DNA from: Phoronis australis
Lineage: Eukaryota; Phoronida; Phoronidae
Assembly: GCA_002633005.1 (NCBI GenBank)
Contig: NMRA01000741.1
Location: 126,001 to 170,820 of the forward strand
Direction of reading: 5' to 3'
Length of the DNA: 44,820 nt
The translations under genes and the position numbers were made by a program. Positions 12,701-23,664 of this stretch are shown one piece after another. The notes beneath the pieces are model-generated. The model saw only the letters and a program-made list of their open reading frames with translations. It made no database searches and had not been told where the DNA came from. Within the stretch, counting starts at the first letter, position 1; every line of letters starts with the position of its first letter.

Positions 12701-15013
12701 AGGATGTGTAGGCTTGCTGTATAATTTAGGTGTCTGCCAAGTACTGACAGAAAAGTGGCTAGCCAGGCAGAAAGTCTTCCAGATACTATCAAATTCAGAA
12801 GCTAGTTGTCACACGTGGTACATCCTGTGTTTTGAAATTTCAAAGTTTTATTGGGAAAATTTTCAGTGTTCTACGTCATTCATTGTTTTCAAAACTTCTC
12901 TCAATTGAAACATATCCTGTTCCGTTGCACTCGTCAGTCCTATGTCATAAAAAGCGGCGTTGTCCGAAATTATTGCAATCTGTCGTTTCAATGTAATGCA
13001 CAATACCCTCAACGGCTTTAAACCCGCCGGCGTACGTAGTGCAGCGGTGTCCAGTCAAAAAACAAGTCTGAAATGTTATGAGCTATAAGTTCTTTCTAAG
13101 CCCATAAAATCGCACCTTTGGCTGAGTAACAATTTGAGACCAATTTCAAAACGGCAAGTGGCTCATAAATCAAAACTTGTTTTTGACAGAAAACGGTTTA
13201 ATGCCGCTTTAGATGTCGTTAAGGAGCGCCCCGACTGAGATGACGCCTTGCAAATTAGTTCCATTCAACTGTGACTGTCCTAGTAAATGATCCACGCTCG
13301 CCAGGTTTCCGCAGGTAAATTAGGAGTGGAATTTCGGGTCCAAAGATGTTTCCTACAAGATGTAGTTTGCAGAGGGCTTAGTTGAGAATGCCACCACCAT
13401 CACTTTGGTTGTTGCCAAAGCCTGAAAGAGTTATGGGTATGCGAACAGGCTTCGTCTCAAATCGATTAGGATGAATAGGTCACATTCTAAGTTGTCTCGG
13501 GGCATCTAGCTCGACCGCGCTGACGGTAACGTCAAATCCGTGTTCCACGAGATTTCCCCGTGTCCGTAAACACTTTACGGCCAGGTTACAGTTTCCTTTT
13601 TATTTCTTCAGCGGCCATGTCTAAACACCAGCCACGCCACCTAACAGTGTGGTTTTGTCTTCTGAATTATGCACTAAGTCCCTTTGCAATAATACAAAAT
13701 GCAGTAAATTATATCTTAAATCCATTTTGAATCTAGCGACAATTCTAAGCCACGTTTAAACTACAGTCATTTATTAGTACTAACAGGTACGCTACATTAA
13801 ATACATAAATATCTTTAATACGTCTGGTTACTGCTCTGCATTCAATTTCGCATACACAGTTTTGTTGATTTGATAAAAGAAATCTTAGGGAGGTGTTATT
13901 GTGTACAGTGGATTTACAATAGGGGATAAGGGTCACATTGTAACCCCGGGAACGAAGGCAGGTCTACGACTGGTATTGTTGCTATCCACTCTAACCGCGT
14001 ACTGAACCCGACCGTGACGACGACGTTACCCGAGGCTCCAAGACCTGCTCTCCAGGGAACACAGATTGACTAAAATTTTAGAAGGTAATGTAATTACATT
14101 ATGCAGAGTATGCTTTGAGAGAACTGTCAAAAATACAACCAAAATAGGCGCAAGGAATAAATAACATCAGTACTGTTATTTCTACCCGGTCGTTGACGTC
14201 GCTTACGATCAGTGTGGAAGGACCGCGGCAACCGGGTTGCCGTCACGACATGTATCGAGATTCCCTTCAGAAAAGTTGGCGTAATGTTTGTCAGCAGTCC
14301 TCTATCGGCGTCCCACAGATAAACTGGAGGATCTAAATGCGCAGGTCATTTGATTGTACAGCAATATGGTCGCATTATGCCTTGCATACACCTTCAATAT
14401 TTGTGTACGCAACGTAAACACGACCTAGTGTGGGCTAAAAGCATTACAGGTGCACTGAATGATTCACGTGCAAAAAATATTTACGAGTAATATTGACTAT
14501 TGAATTTTCTGGTGAATCCCTGTACTTGTTGAAAATGCTGCTTTTCTGTCATGTGATCAGGTGTGCCTGTGTGCATTTCTTCACCTCCTGTATCATGCAT
14601 AAACTGCACGACTCAAAAACAACAAAACCGCCTCATAAGAATATATTGACAAAATGATTAGTCCCGGATTAAGCATAACATATTCACTTATCGGAATTAA
14701 TTTGGGGAGATGCTAGGAGATGAAGACGCCTCCGACGATCCTTATACCTTGATTGCTCTCGGTGCTTTGATCGATCAAGGCTGTCTTGAGCACGATCGTA
14801 ATATGTTGACTATCTGCGCTGAACAGTGTCTGAGTACACAAACTTGTGAAAAAGTGTTTGATATAACCCAGATACAAACTGAATTTGTTTGCCAATCCCG
14901 ATGAGATCGGGGTTCAGAGATGCGCTGTTGTTTTTAGTGATTGTTCGCAACTGTTCCGACACAGACATATTTGTAATATTTTGCAGATTTCTGAACTGCG
15001 TGGAAGATATAAA
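9739..15013. other. Intergenic region with no supported gene
   Basis: After the SCLT1 stop this stretch contains the probable 3' UTR and then about 5 kb without an exon chain I can support. Open frames at 10079-10537, 11463-11822, 12463-12675 and 14710-14904 have no recognisable domain and no matching splice context. Roughly 13.2-14.3 kb is richer in CpG than its surroundings and may hold regulatory DNA for the gene that begins at 15014; this is inference only. Confidence 0.5.
9906..9911 (+). terminator. Candidate polyadenylation signal ATTAAA for SCLT1
   Basis: ATTAAA, the common variant of the animal signal, lies 168 bases after the SCLT1 stop codon. AATAAA is not seen until 11534 and 11798. 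Choice of site cannot be settled without transcripts. Confidence 0.35.
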
Positions 15014-18000
15014 ATGGGAGACGTGAGTATACATTATACAATTCAGTATTTTTGGCTTGCTAAACGACAGTCATTCACTTATCGATTGTACACGCTGAAG
15101 AACTTTAATTCTCAACAGAGCTCCGAAAGTGATCATTTCGTATTTACACAAATTAAGATAGCTTCCATCGTTTTAAATGGCTGTGCAATGTGTATAGTTT
15201 AATTCGTGGACGATCCGGGAGTTTTAACCCTTCATTTGAGAGAATCATTGATTATCCCAACGAGTTGACATGTATGCATTTGGAAGGATTTGTATAAATT
15301 ATCGTGATTTGAAGACAAAACGGCATTGTTTAAGCAAATAGTGTCAAGACTAATACGGCATTCACATACTATCCAATATCAGAAGGCACATCAGACATCT
15401 GAACTGCCGTTTGAGAAAAAAAAAACATGTGAATGTTCGTCAGACGCTGAATCTCTGGCTTTCCCATCGTCCGACCCGAGGTCACTGGCAGTGAGAAAGT
15501 AGTTTTCACTTACGCTTCGTTCACGTTAACAATGGGGATCGCCGTGATATTGGGCAATAGTGTACCTGTGTACCTGTAATATGGCAGGTAAGACGACTTT
15601 GGAAACGATCGTTTTCAGTGTCTGATCTCAGTGCCTTGCCGTCCTACCTTCCTACAAACATTCCACTTCTCAACGCCGTGTAGACCTGACTAACATATGC
15701 GGCCACGAAAACTTCAAATCATTCAAGAGCCTAGTTTCGATCGGTGCCATGTATCATAGGACACAGTTTTGCCACTGCTCAGTAAATGTATGTTTTCTGC
15801 AGGTAGTCACGTGATTTTTAAATAACACCGTGTTAATTATGAANGTGAGAAAGTAGTTTTCACTTACGCTTCGTTCACGTTAATAATGGGGATCGCCGTG
15901 ATATTGGGCAATAGTGTACCTGTGTACCTGTAATACGGCAGGTAAGACGACTTTGGAAACGTTCGTTTTCAGTGTCTGATCTCAGTGCCTTGCCGTCCTA
16001 CCTTCCTACAAACATTCCACTTCTCAACGCCGTGTAGACCTGACTAACATATGCGGCCACGAAAACTTCAAATCATTCAAGAGCCTAGTTTCGATCGGTG
16101 CCATGTATCATAGGACACAGTTTTGCCACTGCTCAGTAAATGTATGTTTTCTGCAGGTAGTCACGTGATTTTTAAATAACACCGTGTTAATTATGAATGT
16201 GCGTATTATCGAGACGGTGAACTAATCGTCATTTTTATACATCTTCCTTGCCGAATAGTCTTGTTTCATATGTGGGAACGGTGGCAGACGATAAGTTCAA
16301 CTGATGCACTGTGTTAGGAGCCCAGGGGTCACTGATAAATATATTTGTCTTTACAGAAGGAAGACAGCGAATGTTACATGCTGATCACCTTTGAAGGCTC
16401 CAACCACCTGTCATTTAAAAATTCCATTGTCAGACACAAGTCTATTCTACAGAATTACGGAGGTCAACTGGCGTCATTAACCAAAGAGGTCGGTATTGTG
16501 TCGTATAGTAGAATTCCAAACATTCATTTTTACGGTAGCTCACGGACCGCAAGGACGTTCTCAGTGATATCCTTATTTTTCCACAGTTGCATTTTTTTCA
16601 CGAGTTACATTTTTTCTCATGCTCTGTAATTCTTATCTTACGAATATGCTGCCAGTGGTAGTGTGCAGGCAGATTTGATGCGTGATAGCCCTACCAAACG
16701 CCACATAGTGTCATGCCTCCTGTTGGAGTTGAAAACAAATGCGGCCCTCGGAAAAAGAAAATCGAGTTGGGAAAACGGAATTGTGGTTTCTGATAAAAGA
16801 GCAGTAGATCCCGAGAAAAGAACGAAAGGAAGGTATGCTGTCAATTTAGAACAGGCACGAAACTTAAAAGAGTGAGTTGTCTACCCTGCATGGCTGCACA
16901 TGTCATTATATAAGCAAACACGTGTAACATTTTCGGCTATTAATTGATAAGTAACGTGATAAAGCATATTTATAATAATTTACTTAATCGGTCTATTACC
17001 CCCATTGTTTGAAATTGATTCAAATTATAAAACCTTCAGACTTCTATTTTTTGCTGCACGTTACTTTCCATTCCAGGTAAGAGAAGAGTGCCCGGGAAGG
17101 TGGCCTTCCAAAAGGCTTGCCGCCATTTTACATTTTCCTTCCGTCAAAATGGCGAAAGCATGGTATGAGAGCGACAGCGAAGTCAAACAGCCTGACTGGC
17201 TTGGAGGTGTAGAGATTACATTGCTGCCGCTGTTAGAGTGTGCCCCTTTAAGTGAGTTTACAGCGAAGTCTTTATGTTATTGTCCAATTTGAACCTGGGT
17301 TGCGCGTTCCATTTCTTACCGTAGGCCCTATTGCCGCGCCATTAGGTTGATGGGCGTCTGTGCGGAACTGCACTTATATGCTAAACTTAGGGGCATGCTC
17401 TAATGTTCGAACCACTGGGGCGGCGAGGCATGATCATTTCGATGTAGGTCCATGGGCCTAAAGGCGCGGCAATACGGTAATACAAAACTATTTACCAAAT
17501 TTCTTGAAAATACGCCAAGCAAGTCCAAAGTTACAGAGCCAAATGTAAAAAAGTGCTGTCAGGAGGCACAGCGGTAGTCAAAACGGGTGCGCCTACATGC
17601 GAATTTTGCAGGGTACATTGTCTGGCTTATATACGAAACTTAAGTGCATGCGCCAGTATGCGAAGCACTTGGGTAAAAAAGGCCGCGAAAAAAGGCATTA
17701 TTTCGGATATAGGTCCATTGACCTAAAGGCGCACCAATACGTTCGAGAAAAGTGAGATCGGGCAAGTCTTTGTGAGATATTGCCATGCGTTACAAGAGAA
17801 GCACGTTGTCGAGCTATATCTCCGAGTATCTTACTTGATGGAAGGGCTCCAGCTTGCATGTATTTAAGTGAAACTTCCGGACTTTCAGTCCTTATCGATG
17901 TGTACTAGCAAAGTGTTCGCCACTGATGTTATTGGTTGTCGGACCTGTAATGTTGGGGTTGTGGTAGAAAACTAGCTAATACACACTTTCCGTTTGCTCA

Positions 18001-19897
18001 AGTTAAGATTTTTCGCTGTAGTCAAGTATATTGTGCTCGTGTCTTGCTTTAGTGACTTTTTCGGAGTGGTGTTAAATGCTTGATATTTCTTACAGTACCC
18101 TTGATCACCTCTTATTTTGTCACCGTGGTTTCACTCATCGCCCGTCGTCATTTACCAGTAATTCAGGTCTCCCCAGCGAAAAGATGTGACATTTATGCAT
18201 ACCATTAACATTTCACAGTGTAGGTCTAGTTCCACTTTTTCCTACAAAATGGCGGTCGTTGAATCGTCACGCCCAACGATCTCTCAGTATTGAAAATGCA
18301 AACACCTGTGGGCCAAAGTGACACTGCTACCTCTGTTCAGTAACTCTCAGAGTTGCATGCTTACACGAATGATTGTTTGCCAGAGCACCAGGTTTGTTTG
18401 CCTAAGTTCAAAACGCGTTACTTGGAATTAGGTTTGTTCATGAAATGGTTAGATCATGGAATTCAGGGGCGGATCCAGGATTTTGAGTTAGGGGGGCCAG
18501 GGCACGGGAATAACCAGAATTTCGACAGATGCGGGCGCCTAGCCTAATATGTGGGGACGTAGAGGCCTCGAATGTTTGGGGTTGCGGAGCTGTTGACTAA
18601 AAAAAAGGAAAAAAACGGTAAACGAGGTTTGTTCAGGGCCTATGCGTTGTTTATTCACCCACAACGAGCCCCTGCTCCCAAATGGTATCTAGTAGAATTT
18701 TAGGGGGGGGCATGGCCACTTTNCGCCACTGGAATTGTTCAATCAATTCTTTTCTAATGAAGGTAACTTTTATATTCTGCCATGTTGTTGCCTATTTTAA
18801 CCATTCTGTGACGTTTCTTTTTCCAGATAAAAAGTTCTTTCACGTTAGCAGTTTTGACGGTGGCAGAAATTCATCTTGGCTTCGGACAGAATTTGTTCCT
18901 GCTATGTCAGCGTGTGTCAGTGAAAAAGGCGGGAAACACATCGCCTGCTCAGAACCAGACGACATACGCGGCGTGTTCGGCTCAGGAACAACTTGGATGA
19001 TAAATCAGTTTAAAAATCGGCAAGATTTCGTCGCCTTAAGTCAGTCAGGTATGAATAAACACAGCTTTATAATTAAAATATTTTACTAATAACCAAGTTA
19101 AACTTGATGTAACGCGCCTTCAAACATAGCTGGGGTTGGAACTCCATTGGGACGGAACTGGGAAATCCTCCCGGGGCGGTCACTCATATGGACAAGGTGC
19201 CCCCAGGCGTGTACCAAAAGTTGCTGAGAGACCCCGATTTTGGGTGCCCGGTCTGCTAATTCCCTCTGCCTTTTGCGGGTTAGATTTTTCTGTAAGACCA
19301 GACGAAATGGCAAATTTAAGGGCCTATTGGATCCCGCGCAGATCACTCAAAACTTGGTGAAAAAGTACCGCCTATCCGCAATTTTTGGTACACGCCTGCG
19401 GGCATCTTGTCAATAGGAGCGACACCACCCGCGGGAAATCCTGCGACAACGCTGTATCATTGGGTGGGTCCTGTAGACTTAATTTCTTGCAAGAATAGTA
19501 AGAACTCATAAGACTTCGCGAGATTGCAAGCGAATCATGTGACCTCTCTAGCTTTCTTTGCGACATTCTTGCGTGTACGAAACTATACCCTCATCCCGTC
19601 CAACATCCTCCCAAGTATACAAGACTCGTGAAGACGGGACGGGGTTGATCTTGAAATTCAATTTTTTTATTATAGTAAGTGTAGGATGTATGTCTTCTTG
19701 AGAAATTCTGTTTAAAATGGTTCAATTCAGTTAGCAAGATCCACGAAATTTAACTGAAATCAAAGATTTGTTTTTCTTGTTGAAATATTGTTAAATAGCT
19801 TATTCTGTTTTTTCCAGAAAAATATGCGAAGGTAAAAGCACAACAAGAAAACAAAGTTCCGACGATTTTTGAAATCACGTTTGAAAATGTTTTATGA
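15014..19897 (+). CDS. Tandem DUF1330-like (dimeric alpha/beta barrel) protein, five exons
   Basis: Exons: 15014-15022 (ATG GGA GAC, donor GTGAGT), 16357-16488, 17077-17251, 18827-19048, 19818-19897 (TGA). Phases 0, 0, 1 and 1 join without breaks into 205 residues. The first unit (about residues 9-100) shows the DUF1330 pattern: YMLITFEG strand, HKSILQNYGGQLASLT, then GRWPSKRLAAILHFPS and AKAWYESDSEV, compared with the family's GG, WP-R-L-V-I-FPS and A-AWY-S motifs. The second unit (about 107-205) repeats the fold more loosely: KKFFHVSSFDGG, TTWMINQFKNRQDF, SEKYAKVKAQQ. DUF1330 is a ferredoxin-like fold of unknown or varied function in small monooxygenase-like proteins; no activity can be assigned. 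The start is the first in-frame ATG, but a 9-nt coding first exon is short and an upstream exon is possible. Intron 1 contains the false duplication at 15491-16197; introns 3 and 4 carry small transposons. Confidence 0.72.
15491..16197. repeat. Direct duplication of 353 bp joined by one N (probable haplotype artefact)
   Basis: 15491-15843 and 15845-16197 are the same length and differ at about three positions, and the single N at 15844 is exactly the junction. This is what scaffolding produces when two alleles are placed end to end. It lies in intron 1 of the DUF1330-like gene and does not affect the exons. Confidence 0.9.
17330..17750. repeat. Diverged tandem repeat of about 250 bp in an intron
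   Basis: Two related stretches share a TAAACTTAGGGGCATGC or GAAACTTAAGTGCATGC segment (about 17379 and 17636) followed about 70 bases later by TAGGTCCATGGGCCTAAAGG or its near copy (17444, 17704) and a CGCGGCAATACG-like end. A partial inverse of the last motif occurs at 17327. No coding potential is seen. This is an old local duplication or two copies of an unknown repeat. Confidence 0.55.
18464..18731. mobile_element. hAT-like non-autonomous element (MITE)
   Basis: It starts CAGGGGCGGATCCAGGATTT and ends GCCACTG. The outer bases CAG-GGGCG and CAGTGGCG form a short imperfect inverted terminus of the kind seen on many animal hAT elements. It contains poly-G runs (GGGGGG at 18491, GGGGGGGG at 18703) and no ORF. 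The flanks share GGAATT on both sides but not a clean 8-bp target duplication. One N at 18723 lies inside the right end. It sits in intron 3 of the DUF1330-like gene. Confidence 0.45.
19158..19445. mobile_element. Foldback/MITE with about 65-bp inverted arms
   Basis: The arm at about 19158-19225 (containing GGCGTGTACCAAAAGTTGC) is repeated inverted at about 19378-19445 (complement GGCGTGTACCAAAAATTGC), including GGGAAATCC at the outer ends. The 150-bp centre has no ORF of note. It lies in the last intron of the DUF1330-like gene. Confidence 0.65.
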
Positions 19898-20021
19898 ATG
19901 GTGAACGTCTGCGCTCAACCAGTGTTCATTTCAACCTGGTGCGAATTCCACATAAAAGCGAACTATATGGATGGTGTTAGTTTCACGTACTTCTATATTA
20001 TGTTTTGTATTATTGGTGTAA

Positions 20022-20027
20022 AATAAA
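20022..20027 (+). terminator. Polyadenylation signal of the DUF1330-like gene
   Basis: AATAAA occurs 125 bases after the TGA at 19897, in a T-rich 3' region (ATTATTGGTGTAAAATAAA). It is the first such signal after the stop and is well placed. Confidence 0.6.
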
Positions 20028-20333
20028 AACATTGGATTAATTATAGAGCAATTTAATGTTCCTCTTTTACTAACCGTCGAATGTCGTCCCTAAGTGCTTT
20101 TTAATTTTCCATCGCACGTTTTGAACATTTTTGGAAAAACACATTTCAAAACTAAAATAATGGATTTGTTAATATGTTCTTCATTACAAACCATGACCTT
20201 TGTATCGTCGCACCAAGAACGGACTAAATGTTCACTCGGTTCTGAAGTTGAAGAAGTGACGCCGTAAACAGAAATAAGATCTGTCTGCACGCTCCGATTA
20301 TAATACATTATACATTTTGTATACGACTCAATT

Positions 20334-20560
20334 CAAGGGGGAATCAACAATTGGTCGGGCTTCAAAACCCGTACTTCAAAACCCGTACTTCAAAACCAGT
20401 CGGCTGGACTGCAAAACCGGTGATCAAACTTGTTGTGCGGACTTCAAAGCGCGTTGGCCTCACCAAAAAACTAATTGGACCCAAAACACGATGGCCAGTG
20501 CTACAACCACTTGGCCAGTGATCAAACACGACGTCCAGACTTCCTCAGAGACTAGCTTTG
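20334..20560 (+). repeat. Degenerate minisatellite, unit about 21 bp, copy 1
   Basis: The unit is approximately ACTTCAAAACC-GGTTGGCCGG, repeated about ten times with truncations (first units are short, GGCTTCAAAACCCGT and ACTTCAAAACCCGT). It is preceded by GGGGGAATCAACAATTGGTC. The same lead-in and unit occur at 36287-36510. It begins about 430 bases beyond the stop of the DUF1330-like gene. An open frame runs through it because the unit is a multiple of three; I see no evidence that it is a gene. Confidence 0.7.
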
Positions 20561-20642
20561 AATGTCTAGAAGGATTCAAGTGACACCTTGTGTTTACCTT
20601 TTCGTACCCGTTTTTTGTTTTTTCAAAATGGGCGATTTTTTC

Positions 20643-21456
20643 CAGGCCCGTAGCCAGGGGGTTCGACGCGGAAAATGTCCAGCCCCAGTCTATCCGTTAA
20701 AGATAACATATAGATGGACAACAATAACTACAACATTGTTGCAGCTATTAGTACTACTAACTACAACGATGACTAAGTTTGTAGTAATTTTGAATTTGCT
20801 TCTGATTTAAAGCACTTCACGTAATCATAGGGTCCTACCCGGTTCCAGGGCCAACTTCGCCCGAGTGTTGTTTGCGCAGATGACAGGATCGTGCAGACGA
20901 TTAGAGGGGGATTTACGTCATTCGTTGGCATTGAGCCTGCGTGGTTTGCTGCACAATTATCGTCCATATTATCGTTGGCCAAATGGGTGAACGTCATGCC
21001 GTTAAATTACGTGCGTAAATTAACTCTTGTTAGAGGTGTAGGGTAATTACTTGCTGCGTAAAGTAATTATTTACGGCTTAACGCTACTTTACGTCGCAAA
21101 TAATTACTTTACGCCCCAAAGAATTACTTTACGATGCATTTAATTTCTTTACGCCGTAATTAATTAATTACTAACTTTACGCCGGAACTAATTACTTTAC
21201 GCCTCTAACAAGAATTATCTTACGCATGCAATTTAACGTTGTGACGTTCACCCATTTGGCCAACGATACACCATAGGGTAACAAGGGAGTTTAGAAGTAA
21301 ATGTCTATAACTAGCTAACCTATAAAGCATCGAATGAGCTCCCAAAGTATAGTGCGGTGTGAATTCCTTATAGACAACCAAGAAACAAAACAGCAGAAAA
21401 TATGTTTGTTATCTGCTATTTTGGTATACTTGCTAGCATAGTATGGTAAGGTGCAG
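20643..21456 (+). mobile_element. Repeat element starting CAGGCCCGTAGCC, copy 1 (interrupted by a MITE)
   Basis: It shares its whole length, apart from the insertion at 20970-21268, with the next copy: the start CAGGCCCGTAGCCAGGGGG, CCTATCCGTTAAAGAT, GATGACAGGATCGTGCAG, AGTTTAGAAGTAAATGTCTA and the end GGTAAGGTGCAG. No ORF is seen. The terminal sequence is of the kind found at the ends of hAT-like elements, but terminal inverted repeats and target duplications are not clear, so the class is unassigned. Confidence 0.6.
20970..21268. mobile_element. Palindromic MITE with 38-bp terminal inverted repeats
   Basis: The ends TATCGTTGGCCAAATGGGTG, continuing AACGTCA, are nearly perfect inverted copies of one another; the arms are about 38 bp and the element 299 bp. 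The centre is a chain of about eight AATTACTTTACG-like units in both orientations (TTTACG...CGTAAA), about 18-25 bp apart. It interrupts the surrounding element, as shown by the uninterrupted copy at 21457-21921. The target duplication is not clear. Confidence 0.8.
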
Positions 21457-21921
21457 CAGGCCCGTAGCCAGGGGGTGTTCGGAGGGTTCGATCGAACCAC
21501 CCCCCCCGCGGAAATGTTCCAGCCCCGGCCTATCCGTTAAAGATGGGATAACAACAACAAAATTGTTGCAGCTACTGGTACTACTAACTACAATGATAAC
21601 TAAGTGAATGATACTTTTGAATTTAGTTCACGTAACCATCGGGCCGTACCCGGTCAACTTCGCCCGAATGGTGCTTGATGACAGGATCGTGCAGGCGATT
21701 AGAGGACGAGGCTTTATGTTATTCATTGGTACTGAACGCGCGTGATGGCTACAACATTGGGTAACACGGTAGTCTAGAAGTAAATGTCTATACCTAGATA
21801 GGCTACATTGCAGCGAGATTTCTCCCAAAAAGTAGTGCGTCTTGAAATAGATCAAGAAACAAAATAGCAGAGAGTAGGTTTTTCTGCTATTTTTATTGTG
21901 GCAGAGTACGGTAAAGTGCAG
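21457..21921 (+). mobile_element. Repeat element starting CAGGCCCGTAGCC, copy 2 (uninterrupted)
   Basis: It follows copy 1 directly head to tail. It begins CAGGCCCGTAGCCAGGGGG and ends GGTAAAGTGCAG, about 465 bp. It lacks the palindromic MITE present in copy 1. A short inverted patch GTTCGATCGAAC occurs near the start. There is no coding potential. Confidence 0.6.
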
Positions 21922-22029
21922 ACATTTTCAAATTTCCACTTTGGCTGTGGATTGGTGGATGATATGCGTGCGTGTACACGTGTGTGCTTTTCCATTCTTT
22001 TAAATTCAGAACACGGCTATGTCAATTAA

Positions 22030-22695
22030 AGAAGAATGCCACCCAAAAAACAACCTATTTTGTATCTATTTAGATTGAGTAGTTCTGCTCGATAACGGCA
22101 CGTTCGATTGCGTTACCTGACACCTGACGGCAGACGGAGGTGTTGAAATTATCCAATGGCGTCATTGGTTTCACGCGGAGTCTGTTCAGCAGTTCACGAA
22201 ACGGTTACTGGTGTCAGCTTATCGCTTGAATTCATCGTTTATCACCAATAAACCATCAAACTTCGATGTAAAACCCTTAAAACACACCCAGTTCTTATAA
22301 AAACGTGCTGTTTTATTTCGGTGTTACGGATTTATTGGTATTTGGACACACCGTAGCGTACAAAGTTCGGCAGGCCAATTTACCAAGGTCCGTAGCAGGA
22401 GCTTGGGGTCTGTTCGGAGATAAATTCGAAGTATTCTTCCGTGAAATACTGACAGGAGAACCTAGATCTGTGTTGTTTAGACTTGCGATTTTTTTAGTTC
22501 TGAACACACAGAATGCTTATCCCGGCCAGTGGTTCGGAACACTATCAGACCCGTCGCGGCGGGACTGACTCGTTATCCCGGCCAGTGGCTCGGAACCCGA
22601 TCAGGACTGGCACGAACACAAACCAGCTTGAGTTGGAAACTAAACCTCCAATCACGAAAAGACTATAATAGTGAGCCAAGGAAATAATGTGCACG
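22030..22695 (+). mobile_element. Kolobok/T2-like TTAA element, copy 1 (cut off at an N)
   Basis: It begins TTAA-AGAAGAATGCCACCC, the same terminus as the copies at 22777, 26077 and 30728. It matches the next copy base for base with few changes until 22494, then continues into an internal segment with a 55-bp tandem duplication (TTATCCCGGCCAGTGG at about 22518 and 22573) that the next copy lacks. It ends at the single N at 22696. It is probably an allele of the next copy placed in tandem by assembly. Confidence 0.7.
22305..22568 (+). CDS. Unrecognised ORF in TTAA element copy 1
   Basis: An ATG follows a TATAAAA-like TTATAAAAA closely. The 87-residue product starts MLFYFGVTDLLVFGHTVAYK, with AWGLFGDKFEVFFREIL further on. 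The first 63 residues are identical to those of the ORF at 23052, after which the two differ because the element copies diverge by an indel. I recognise no transposase or other domain. It may be one exon of a captured gene or a chance frame. Confidence 0.3.
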   Translation: MLFYFGVTDLLVFGHTVAYKVRQANLPRSVAGAWGLFGDKFEVFFREILTGEPRSVLFRLAIFLVLNTQNAYPGQWFGTLSDPSRRD

Positions 22696-23051
22696 NGATT
22701 GGTGGATGATATGCGTGCGTGTACACGTGTGTGCGTTTCCATTCTTTTAAATTCAGAACACGGCTATGTCAATTAAAGGAGAATGCCACCCAAAAAACAA
22801 CCTATTTTGTATCTATTTAGATTGAGTAGTTCTACTCGATAACGGCACGTTCGATTGCGTTACCTGACACCTGACGGCAGACGGAGGTGTTGAAATTATC
22901 CAATGGCGTCATTGGTTTCACGCGGAGTCTGTTCAGCAGTTCACAAAACGGTTACTGGTGTCAGCTTATCGCTTGAATTCATCGTTTATCACCAATAAAC
23001 CATCAAACTTCGATGTAAAACCCTTAAAACACACCGAGTTCTTATAAAAAC

Positions 23052-23291
23052 GTGCTGTTTTATTTCGGTGTTACGGATTTATTGGTATTTGGACACACCG
23101 TAGCCTACAAAGTTCGGCAGGCCAATTTACCAAGGTCCGTAGCAGGAGCTTGGGGTCTGTTCGGAGATAAATTCGAAGTATTCTTCCGTGAAATACTGAC
23201 AGGAGAACCTAGATCTGTGTTGTTTAGACTTGCGATTTTTAATTGTTTCACAACAGCTTTCTGTCAACAGCTTTCTGTCAGCAAACTCTGA
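23052..23291 (+). CDS. Unrecognised ORF a in TTAA element copy 2
   Basis: The 79-residue frame shares its first 63 residues with the ORF at 22305. It is hydrophobic at the start, then holds a basic/aromatic stretch LPRSVAGAWGLFGDKFEVFF. The frame ends in sequence next to a CTTTCTGTCAACAG direct repeat (23258-23280). No known family is recognised. Confidence that it is translated is low. Confidence 0.25.
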   Translation: MLFYFGVTDLLVFGHTVAYKVRQANLPRSVAGAWGLFGDKFEVFFREILTGEPRSVLFRLAIFNCFTTAFCQQLSVSKL

Positions 23292-23307
23292 ATTAGCATG
23301 CGCTCAC

Positions 23308-23664
23308 ATGGCCTCGGTGCCCGGTAAATTACCTTTATTGCCGGCATCGAAAGCCGATAACGAAGTGGCCATTGCCGGCTTCTCAACATTTGCACTCACG
23401 AATACTGCAAAGGCATTACAAATTGTATCTAATGAGACAGACTTCGTTTCAGTTTTATATAAGCATTGTAGAGGGGTGGGAATAATTCATTTTGAAACAG
23501 AACGCAGAGTAAACGTCTACATGGCAACTCGCCGGCGCCAATCCCGACTTAGTCAAGAGCTCATACGTCGAAGACTTCACGGGTCGGATCGTAAGGTTTC
23601 ACAGGCTATCAAATCGGACCAGAATACGCTGATCAAGAACTTGAATACTAGAGAGGCGCCGTGA
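23308..23664 (+). CDS. Unrecognised ORF b in TTAA element copy 2 (118 residues)
   Basis: The ATG at 23308 opens MASVPGKLPLLPASKADNEV, followed by AGFSTFALTNTAKALQIVSN and an arginine-rich middle (MATRRRQSRLSQELIRRRLH). The composition looks protein-like. Further 3' another frame reads EIFKEIIVDEKPATDTEMFH up to about 23928. The reverse copy at 26.2-26.9 kb carries homologous but frameshifted and stop-containing sequence. I do not recognise a transposase or DNA-binding domain. It may be a decayed transposase region or captured sequence. Confidence 0.35.
   Translation: MASVPGKLPLLPASKADNEVAIAGFSTFALTNTAKALQIVSNETDFVSVLYKHCRGVGIIHFETERRVNVYMATRRRQSRLSQELIRRRLHGSDRKVSQAIKSDQNTLIKNLNTREAP

Noticed and set aside
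14710-14904. 64-codon frame beginning MLGDEDASDD, with a similarly long frame on the opposite strand
   Set aside because: No clear donor or acceptor joins it to the DUF1330-like gene in phase, and it resembles no family I know.
16669-16871. Possible extra exon (MRDSPTKRHIVS... LEQARNLK) in the DUF1330-like gene
   Set aside because: It has a GTGAGT donor, but no polypyrimidine tract before its acceptor, and its length is not a multiple of three. Leaving it out joins 16488 to 17077 in phase and yields an intact DUF1330 motif; including it would split the domain and require a weaker acceptor.
18700-18740. Another false duplication at the N at 18723
   Set aside because: The sequences on the two sides do not repeat each other. 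It is likely just an ambiguous base within the hAT-like end.
20317-20583. 88-codon frame over the first minisatellite
   Set aside because: The frame is kept open by the 21-bp unit. The second array is read in different frames, so coding is unlikely.
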